38,642 nucleotides of DNA, from positions 1 to 38,642 of IMG/VR virus record IMGVR_UViG_3300048020_000182. The stretch is one strand, 5' to 3'. Below, one piece after another: positions 17,955 to 24,942 of this stretch (position 1 is its first letter; every line of letters starts with the position of its first letter). The position numbers and the translations under genes are program-made. The stretch is from a virus. The notes below the pieces were generated by a model, which made no database searches, was not told the DNA's origin, and saw only the letters and a list, made by a program, of their open reading frames with translations.

Positions 17955-18262
17955 GCGTAATCCTTTGTTATTGATGCAAGGTTACCCCCTGCGTCGTATG
18001 TTAAAGTCTTGGTGAGTGTAGTAGTATCAGAGCCGTCTTTTTCTACTACGCTAGTTAGATTACCACTTGTATATGAAAATGTTTTTGAGGAAATCTTAGT
18101 GCCACCATCACTAGTCCATGTGGTAAGTGATGTTAGCACACCATCTGTAAAAGTAGGTTCCGAGTAGTCATCTGTAGCAGATGGACCGCCACCACCACCT
18201 GATTGCCCAGCAATTTTTACTGCCTGCCCAATCTTATAAAGTATGGAATTTACATCAGTCAT
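17951..18262 (-). CDS. Small fibre-associated protein with shared N-terminal anchor motif, 103 aa
   Basis: The N-terminus MTDVNSILYKIGQAVKIAGQ matches the anchor-like motif of the 214-aa and 314-aa fibre proteins. A Gly-rich hinge (SGGGGGPS) follows. The rest consists of beta-strand repeats of the form FTDGVLTSLTTW, FSYTSGNLTSVVEK and LTYDAGGNLASITKD, similar in look to YD-type repeats. It overlaps the 246-aa gene by 8 bp and the 904-aa gene by 4 bp. It is probably a short fibre or an adaptor carrying the same attachment motif. The exact role is unknown. Confidence 0.75.
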   Translation of the reverse strand: MTDVNSILYKIGQAVKIAGQSGGGGGPSATDDYSEPTFTDGVLTSLTTWTSDGGTKISSKTFSYTSGNLTSVVEKDGSDTTTLTKTLTYDAGGNLASITKDYA

Positions 18263-18995
18263 CTTTTGTGAATGTTGCCTCTATATAAAAATTATCCGTT
18301 GGGATAACTGTAATTACATCATCAGTCTCCCCTCCCTGCTCCCATTTAAGAAATTTGCGACCAGCTAATGGAGTCGCTTTTATTATTAAGTGCGTTCCCT
18401 CTTCATATACATTATCTGAAGTTGTTGGTATTTTCTTCTTAAATTTATCTGCTTCCAATTCATACTCCACTCCATTCTCTGTTACTTTTCCTTCTGAGGT
18501 AAGTGTGAGTGATTCACCTATTATAAAATTTCTTCCTGCGGAAGTGAAGGGGGCAACAATAAGCACATCATCATTTACTTGCGCATCTCCTTTGCCTGCA
18601 AACTGAACGGATGCAACACCACCAGAGCGACTTGCTATATGGATATTATGCTTCGCGACTAAAGATTTACTAGGTGTTCCATACACCCCATCAAGCCCCG
18701 CGGAGAAATTATCAAATCCATTTTCAACCAAATCTGTACGGACATACGCCTCCTCGAGGGCATGCTTTATCGTATCAATCTCTTGCTTGAAAACTGAACC
18801 ATCATGAACGAAACTACCAGGTGTCTGAGCTAAGTTAGCTAAAACAGAAAATACATCATTTTTTAAATTAGCTAGAGATACGCGAGTCGCAGCATAATCG
18901 TAAACATCTGATGGGGTACCTTGTTTTTTAGCACGAGCCGAAAAAATATCAGACTCATCAAAACTAGATTCCCCTAATGCGTTTACTTGAAACAT
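18255..18995 (-). CDS. Virion/fibre protein with C-terminal InlB-B/Flg_new-like beta repeat, 246 aa
   Basis: The N-terminal half is helical with no recognised family. The C-terminal 45 residues (about 200-246) have GTHLIIKATPLAGRKFLKWE, then a strand and NFYIEATF. That is the pattern of the divergent InlB B-repeat (GTxVtLtAtPaxGyxFxgW...aTF) found in bacterial surface adhesins. It is likely a tail or fibre accessory that contacts the cell surface. The start codon is preceded directly by the reversed copy of the repeated intergenic element and has no Shine-Dalgarno sequence. It overlaps the 103-aa gene by 8 bp. Confidence 0.78.
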   Translation of the reverse strand: MFQVNALGESSFDESDIFSARAKKQGTPSDVYDYAATRVSLANLKNDVFSVLANLAQTPGSFVHDGSVFKQEIDTIKHALEEAYVRTDLVENGFDNFSAGLDGVYGTPSKSLVAKHNIHIASRSGGVASVQFAGKGDAQVNDDVLIVAPFTSAGRNFIIGESLTLTSEGKVTENGVEYELEADKFKKKIPTTSDNVYEEGTHLIIKATPLAGRKFLKWEQGGETDDVITVIPTDNFYIEATFTKDD

Positions 18996-19034
18996 GACCT
19001 AATATAATATGTTCACTTATTTAATTTATGTCAA
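18995..19034 (-). promoter_or_regulatory. Intergenic gap with reversed repeat element and sigma-70-like hexamers
   Basis: Plus-strand TGACCTAATATAATA (18995-19009) matches the repeated element at 14 of 15 bases but in the opposite orientation. On the minus strand TTGACA (19029-19034) is followed after 19 bases by TATTAT, a host-type promoter with a long spacer that would give an almost leaderless transcript for the 246-aa gene. Confidence 0.4.
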
Positions 19035-19043
19035 CTATCTAGA

Positions 19044-19958
19044 CTACCAATGAGACATCGTGGCATGATTGTTTGTTAAAACCCCATTGGTTTCAAAAGT
19101 GATATTATTACTAAAAGTAAATTTCATGCTGTAAGTACTAGGAGTACTTGTACTACTGCTGTATACTTTGTAAATTTGCGCCCCTATTATAGTAGCGGGT
19201 TCTGGACTCGAAATTGAACCTCCAGTGGAATTCCTCCCTGCGAATGTAATAGTACTAAGACCACCACCACTACCGGAAATTCCATCAAGTTTTGTTTTAT
19301 CCCCTGATGACATTAGTCCACTTGCGCTAGTTGTGGCATCACCTGGAACTATGTTCCCAAGACTTACTTTGCTTGCCTTACCCTCCAAGGTTGTGGATAA
19401 ATCAGTTATATCTGATATAGCATGACTGTGAGCAGAAGGTGCAAAGAGGTTAGGTATACCTGTTAAGGTATTGTATTCATGACTATGTGAGGATGGATTA
19501 AATTCATTTGGTACATTACTTAAATCACCATAATCCCCCGTCTTCCCAACTGTACTAATATTTAATTGATCAGCAGTTACACTATGAGGGTTATTGGTTG
19601 AATCTATATGGTCAGTTATACTTGCAGTTAATGTACCCTCTAGGTTTTGTATGGCTTCATTTATTTCACCATCAAGACTCCTTACTAAATCATTTGCTAA
19701 TTGAGAAAGTTCATTTTTAGCACTTATTAAATCCCCTTGCGTACCTTCTTTTAGATCCGCAACTTGGAAATTTACCACCATATCTCGAATTCGATTCAAG
19801 TTTTCATACACCGATTCCCACCACTCCTTAAGTAATAGATGATAATGACTTGATTGGTCAGGATTCTGATCCGATAAAAACTTAGGGAGTAATGGAATTT
19901 CATCTGGCCCAGTAAACTTTGGATCAGTACCTACCTTATGTTTTTGATTCCCAATCAT
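19044..19958 (-). CDS. Tail-fibre protein with coiled coil and GLMSSGDKTKLDGI tip segment, 304 aa
   Basis: The first 40 residues are a Pro-rich start. A helical region with WWESVYENLNRIRD and long Leu/Asn/Glu heptads runs to about 120. Repeated HSxxADQLN, GDYGDLSNVP, SSHSHEYNTLTGIP and SAHSHAISDITDL units follow. These His-x-His segments are typical of trimeric phage fibres. GLMSSGDKTKLDGI is a widespread fibre shaft/tip signature. The C-terminal about 70 residues are beta-rich with a Gly hinge (GSGGG). The start overlaps the upstream tail gene (ATGA). It is confidently a fibre protein; the receptor is unknown. Confidence 0.85.
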   Translation of the reverse strand: MIGNQKHKVGTDPKFTGPDEIPLLPKFLSDQNPDQSSHYHLLLKEWWESVYENLNRIRDMVVNFQVADLKEGTQGDLISAKNELSQLANDLVRSLDGEINEAIQNLEGTLTASITDHIDSTNNPHSVTADQLNISTVGKTGDYGDLSNVPNEFNPSSHSHEYNTLTGIPNLFAPSAHSHAISDITDLSTTLEGKASKVSLGNIVPGDATTSASGLMSSGDKTKLDGISGSGGGLSTITFAGRNSTGGSISSPEPATIIGAQIYKVYSSSTSTPSTYSMKFTFSNNITFETNGVLTNNHATMSHW

Positions 19959-22276
19959 CCTTGATTAGGTGCTGATTGCGAGAGTTTTGAACTAACTCCA
20001 CTAACTTCAAATGTACGACCAATTAGTTTTATTGGATTATCTTTACCTTCTATAATAATCGCATCCCTAAAGTATGGACCACGCAAGTATAATGGTAGCA
20101 TATTTTCAGATGTAGTATTATCCATTAAGTGTTCAGCCTCCACCCTTTCACCTGAAGCAAATTCATATTCCCCATCCTCGTTTAGTTCCACTTCAGTTAT
20201 ATCATTATTAGCTGCTTGAGCAGATGGTAGTGTTGCAATTCTTACTTTTACATTAGCAGATGATGGAAGTCCGTATAGTGTATTCTCTGCCACATGCAGT
20301 GCATATGACCTAACATCTTTGTCATTAAATTGATCAGTAAAATCTATTAATCCACTTTGAAGAACTGACCTATATTCATTTCCATATCTATTATATATCG
20401 CATAATTATCCGGTCCCCTTCCGTACCTTACCAAGAAGTGAAATATATCATCCGATGTCCCTGCAAATTGATTAATGTTCTTTTCCTTATCTGATACCGA
20501 AAATACAACCCACCTGTACTCTATTCTCTTTGTAGTGGCCGGTCTTGTTATTTGCGCCCCCGCTGTAAATACTTGGTCTATTTCAGATACGGTATTATTT
20601 TCATAATCAAATGCATAAGTTCCTTCAGGCGAGCAGAAAAAGATTTCTTTTGTTTCTCCATTGTCCACCGTGAATACACGCTCAGATTGATCAGCACTTA
20701 AACCCTCCCAAAACCTAGTGCCTTTATCCATTGATTGAAGTAGTTTCGGCTGAGATGCAGCACGGTCGGTTTGATAAACTCCGGTATAACCCATGAAGAT
20801 ATGGTATCTGCCCGCAACATCAATTAATGTATTCCTAAAGTCCACTACTCGTGGACCTGTATATCTTCTTTCAAATTGAAAAACTTCAGCAGTATTGACC
20901 TTAATTGCAGTCATGTAACCCGTGTCCCTGTAAATCATAAGTCGATCTACGAGGGTTTTCATTTTAATTATTCGACTTCCGTCATCAACCAAATCCGCAA
21001 CCGAGGTGAGTCTACCAATCGAATCTAATCGAATCATGAACCCTGTTGTGGAATTATTAATAGGTTCAGAAAGTTCCTCATCAGTTATACTGCCAGGGGC
21101 ATTTGCGTTATTTCCTTCCTCGTCCACAATTGAATAAGTCTGCGTTCCATCACCATTATCAACAACTGATCCAATATGTATCCTTGAGTCTCTTGTAACC
21201 GAACCACTAACAATTGGAGTAGTGGAAAATGCACTATTAAATTCAACTCCATTCTCAAGTGTTGTTATTGGCTCTCCTGCACCAACTATAACAACCTCCG
21301 TTTTCTCTCTTGGGCTAAATGTAATTGCAGGATGCTCAAGGTTAGTTTTGTAATCTCCATCAGTGTCTGTTCGTAATGGATACTTAGAAACAAACTGATT
21401 TGTACCCTTCACCATCGTTCCATACAGAGCCGTGCCATAACGCAATCCGTCACCATCATAACTCCAGACTAATGAATAAGGGCTCCTGACTGTTTCGGTT
21501 TCGCCATTTAAGTAAGTCGGGCTATCTAAAACTTTTCCATAGGGGTCATCCCCTTTCATCCAATCAACCCAGTCTCTTGCCTTGATTTGTGTAATATCAG
21601 CCAGCATGAGGAATCCATTAAACTCACTAATTGTACCTACCGCAGCCATCCTATATGCAGGAGACTCTCGTAATTCTAAGAGTGGAATTGCCTTACTCCA
21701 ATCTTCCCGAAATGCAAGTGGCAAATCTTTTCCATTATTTAAATAAAGCACTCCATTTACAACAGTTGCCTCCCATGCATTAACCTCATTTGCGAAATAA
21801 TCTCCTACAGTATCATCCACTGAACATAATCCTTCAGCTATAATGTCCCACTTAAAGTCTGCCGGAGGTTCTGCAATATAACCTTCCTCAAAGTAAGTAC
21901 CAGGTGCCCATCCTGAAGATGTATTCTTATTTATATACTCAGGATTATTTACATAGCTATAACGATAAATCTTATCTCCTGCGGCTACCACTAGGCAGGA
22001 TATATTATTATTTGAGCGAAACTGACATATTAAACGGATCGGGTCGGTGGAGGGAGAATTGGTCGCAACTTGTGGAAATCCTTCTAAAAATTTACCTGAT
22101 GGTTTAAATATCTCCCAACCTTCTCTTCTTGCCTCCCCTTCTTGATGTCTGCGAAAATTTAACTTCTTTGTATAATGTTCCCCACTCGCACTTTCGCCTG
22201 CCAAGTTTTGCAACAAGGCACCCCCCATCATGGGCTTGATGGTTTTATTTACGAACTTTTTTGTTTTACTAGGCAT
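19955..22276 (-). CDS. Large tail tube/nozzle candidate (T7 gp12-like), 773 aa
   Basis: The N-terminus reads KPMMGGALLQNLAGESASGE, then LNFRRHQEGEARREGWEIFK. This resembles the start of podovirus tail tubular B/nozzle proteins, which build the distal tail tube. The rest is a long beta-rich protein with many Trp/Tyr-containing strands suggesting a propeller (RLICQF, CLVVAAGDKIYRYSY, HIFMGYTGVYQTDR, KEIFFCSPEGTYAFDYEN). Length close to 770 aa is normal for the family. Its start overlaps the 888-aa gene's stop (TAATG) with AGGA upstream. Assigned with moderate confidence from the N-terminus, size and order; a structure-based search would settle it. Confidence 0.8.
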   Translation of the reverse strand: MPSKTKKFVNKTIKPMMGGALLQNLAGESASGEHYTKKLNFRRHQEGEARREGWEIFKPSGKFLEGFPQVATNSPSTDPIRLICQFRSNNNISCLVVAAGDKIYRYSYVNNPEYINKNTSSGWAPGTYFEEGYIAEPPADFKWDIIAEGLCSVDDTVGDYFANEVNAWEATVVNGVLYLNNGKDLPLAFREDWSKAIPLLELRESPAYRMAAVGTISEFNGFLMLADITQIKARDWVDWMKGDDPYGKVLDSPTYLNGETETVRSPYSLVWSYDGDGLRYGTALYGTMVKGTNQFVSKYPLRTDTDGDYKTNLEHPAITFSPREKTEVVIVGAGEPITTLENGVEFNSAFSTTPIVSGSVTRDSRIHIGSVVDNGDGTQTYSIVDEEGNNANAPGSITDEELSEPINNSTTGFMIRLDSIGRLTSVADLVDDGSRIIKMKTLVDRLMIYRDTGYMTAIKVNTAEVFQFERRYTGPRVVDFRNTLIDVAGRYHIFMGYTGVYQTDRAASQPKLLQSMDKGTRFWEGLSADQSERVFTVDNGETKEIFFCSPEGTYAFDYENNTVSEIDQVFTAGAQITRPATTKRIEYRWVVFSVSDKEKNINQFAGTSDDIFHFLVRYGRGPDNYAIYNRYGNEYRSVLQSGLIDFTDQFNDKDVRSYALHVAENTLYGLPSSANVKVRIATLPSAQAANNDITEVELNEDGEYEFASGERVEAEHLMDNTTSENMLPLYLRGPYFRDAIIIEGKDNPIKLIGRTFEVSGVSSKLSQSAPNQG

Positions 22277-24942
22277 TACAATCCTGTTGGGTGATGCCCT
22301 GCATTGTTTGAGTTTACTGTTTGCGTACTCTCAAACTGCTGGACTGTGGTGTAATTTTGCTCATTTGTTAAAGTGCTATCCCACCCGTCCACTTTAAACT
22401 TTTCTCTTGGTTCGGTAGTTAGGTGAAAAACTGTGCCATTGTTATCTTTAACTAACAATAAATTTTCTCCCGTAATTGCTATGGATGAAACATTCGAAAA
22501 TCCGGTCTCTTCAAACCTACTTGGATAAATGGGATGATTTGGAATAGGTTGTTGCTTGCTTGTGTGTATATTCCATTCCTGCTCAGGCTTATCCTCATTC
22601 CACCATCCCTTAAATTCACTAAAGTTTGCCTTACTCCAATCTCTGGTGTCATTGTATCCTATCGTACTTGGATCAGAAACTTTGATATCTATGTGATGTT
22701 GCCAATTCATTTCATCCGAATTGTCTGCCCAATATGGGGATAGTACTTCTTGGGTAATATCACCGTGGTAACCTTGTTGGATAAAACTAGGAATATAACC
22801 ATCACCTGGTGAAAAACCAAGTTCTTCCCCTGCGGCTACCTCATTTGCAGAAAGTCCATCCACATAAGCTATTGGCCTCCAAAACGAACCTGACGCAAGA
22901 AGCACTCCATCCGTCCTTAATATAAAAGTAGCAGTATCCGTACATGCTATATCGGCTATGTTTTTAATTTCATTACCATGATGGTCGTACTTCACATAAA
23001 CAGGTCGTGGTAGCCATTGCCCCCAGGGGGAATACTTATGCATCCTTTCCACCTCCCCATTACTTAGGAAGGTTGTATTTAAGGCGGTTGACGACCTCGT
23101 GGTGCCAATCTGCAGAGCCTCAGGAAACTTACTAAAATCCCACTCCTGGGTTGCGCTAATGCTATCATCAAATACCGATGGATGCCTGATTGCGTAATCC
23201 CCGATACCTAGTTTGCCATATTTATTGCAACCCCAAACGAATAGCTTATCCTCAATAACCGCAGTGTACGTGAACCCATTACACATATCTGTCGCCATGT
23301 GTTTGGCCAGGCGGAATTTGTCATACCATACCCATTGGTACGCCGCCGCAGGGTCGTAAAAAATATTAGGGGTCGTCGTTGCATCAAGAACGAACTTTGA
23401 GCTTTGACCCTTAACATACCGAGACCAGTGAAATATATAACTCTCCTCATACCTGTAAGCGTCGGAAACCCCAACTATCCTTCTTGCAGTTTGCGATTTT
23501 CGCAATTTAACTGTGTTGGGTTCTTTTAAATAGCCATTTGCGTCATGCAGACTATCCCATAAAGCTTTATGCGCGGGGGCCATGTACCCATGTTTGAAGG
23601 CGATGCTGTTATAACCGGCATAGTCATCAACTAAATACATTGTTGCATCTGTAGTCGGATCAATTAACCTACTAGAATAATCTATTAAGCGGTCGTAGCT
23701 GTAAGCCCGTGCCGTGCTGGTATTAAACGGAGGGTTGTAGTCTTGCGGATTTGCTTGGTATAACTCTTCTGTTGTTTCTGTCTCAAAGTACCTAGAGAAG
23801 TTTTTGTGGATAGTTTTCCCGGAAAAATTCAGCTCTCCTAAATCACCCGAATATCCACCCTGCGAGATAATTATCTTATAGCCCGCGGGGCCTGAAGCTT
23901 CAGTATTAAATCCAGCCCATACAGAACTTTCGTCCTTCATTGGCATTACGTAAAAATCTAACCCTTCGGCCTGTTTGATCAACTTACTATCCGTATACTT
24001 AAATGCAGTAATATTGGTAGAGGAGCTGTTCGTAACTGCCAGTTGACCTTTCCACGCTCGTGACGAAGTCCAACCGTCACCGTCACCAGCTTTAGTTAGA
24101 TAGTTCGCAGACCATGTAGGATTTCCTGCTAATTTAAAGTAACTTGCCGTATGGTCTATTGAATGGGTTGCATACCAATGCTCTGGTTGTGGATATGAGA
24201 AGGCACCATGAATTTGAGGGCCGGTCAGATACAGTTGTCGGCTGACTGGCATCATCCTGTATTCGCCATGGTTCATTATAAATATACCATGACTCGTTCG
24301 TATACCAAAACTTGACGCATCACGATTCAACCATTCATCATCCAAAAAGTGTATACCGGAATCTAAGGTCATTGACCAATCTCCTCCATCAGGCCCCGAG
24401 AAGGATGTCTTTCTAACTGTAGATCCGTCTGTAGAGAATCCGCTTTCTTCTTCTTCATTTCCCGCTAACCATATTCCTGCTTCTGTGTATGGGTCGGATA
24501 ACCCCCCTGTGCCTACGGATAATTCATGGACCCTTTTATAACCACCGCCAAGGTCCGCAAAGACGCTACCTAGTGCTGTTATAATCACCTTCTTTCCATT
24601 ATGAAAGTAGTTCTTTATTCCTGAGACATTACTTGGTAGCTCACTCTTTATATCAGTAAACCCACTTGCATCACTTACTATCGCAATACTGTTTGTGGAG
24701 TTAAGAATATTTGGAGTATGGTGGATTAACGCACCCCCCCTTGAGGTCCCGACTATTTCTGCACCAACTGGAATACGCTTATCATAGTATGAAATAGATT
24801 CACCTCCTATCAATTTCACGCTTGTTGGTTCCACAAAACTCTCCCATATAGTCTCCCCATTTAAGATTACTTTTTCTACATCGGCGTGATTATTAAAAGT
24901 AACACTTTCGGTGTTACCTAAATCTATACTCTGAACTGGCAT
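22276..24942 (-). CDS. RCC1-repeat-like beta-propeller virion protein, 888 aa
   Basis: Residues 1-35 hold a small N-terminal domain of a kind common in phage fibre proteins (ESVTFNNHADVEKVILNGET). The body has repeats of the type IADIACTDTATFILRTDGVL, KLFVWGCNKYGKLGIGD and SIAITGENLLLVKDNNGTVF. VWGxNxxGxLGxG is the core RCC1 repeat motif, which folds as a seven-bladed propeller. A Trp/Tyr-rich middle region is unique. It sits between a long fibre and the nozzle candidate, joined by TGATG and TAATG one-base overlaps. It probably serves as a distal fibre or adhesin. RCC1-like domains are less usual in phage tails than beta-helices. Confidence 0.82.
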   Translation of the reverse strand: MPVQSIDLGNTESVTFNNHADVEKVILNGETIWESFVEPTSVKLIGGESISYYDKRIPVGAEIVGTSRGGALIHHTPNILNSTNSIAIVSDASGFTDIKSELPSNVSGIKNYFHNGKKVIITALGSVFADLGGGYKRVHELSVGTGGLSDPYTEAGIWLAGNEEEESGFSTDGSTVRKTSFSGPDGGDWSMTLDSGIHFLDDEWLNRDASSFGIRTSHGIFIMNHGEYRMMPVSRQLYLTGPQIHGAFSYPQPEHWYATHSIDHTASYFKLAGNPTWSANYLTKAGDGDGWTSSRAWKGQLAVTNSSSTNITAFKYTDSKLIKQAEGLDFYVMPMKDESSVWAGFNTEASGPAGYKIIISQGGYSGDLGELNFSGKTIHKNFSRYFETETTEELYQANPQDYNPPFNTSTARAYSYDRLIDYSSRLIDPTTDATMYLVDDYAGYNSIAFKHGYMAPAHKALWDSLHDANGYLKEPNTVKLRKSQTARRIVGVSDAYRYEESYIFHWSRYVKGQSSKFVLDATTTPNIFYDPAAAYQWVWYDKFRLAKHMATDMCNGFTYTAVIEDKLFVWGCNKYGKLGIGDYAIRHPSVFDDSISATQEWDFSKFPEALQIGTTRSSTALNTTFLSNGEVERMHKYSPWGQWLPRPVYVKYDHHGNEIKNIADIACTDTATFILRTDGVLLASGSFWRPIAYVDGLSANEVAAGEELGFSPGDGYIPSFIQQGYHGDITQEVLSPYWADNSDEMNWQHHIDIKVSDPSTIGYNDTRDWSKANFSEFKGWWNEDKPEQEWNIHTSKQQPIPNHPIYPSRFEETGFSNVSSIAITGENLLLVKDNNGTVFHLTTEPREKFKVDGWDSTLTNEQNYTTVQQFESTQTVNSNNAGHHPTGL

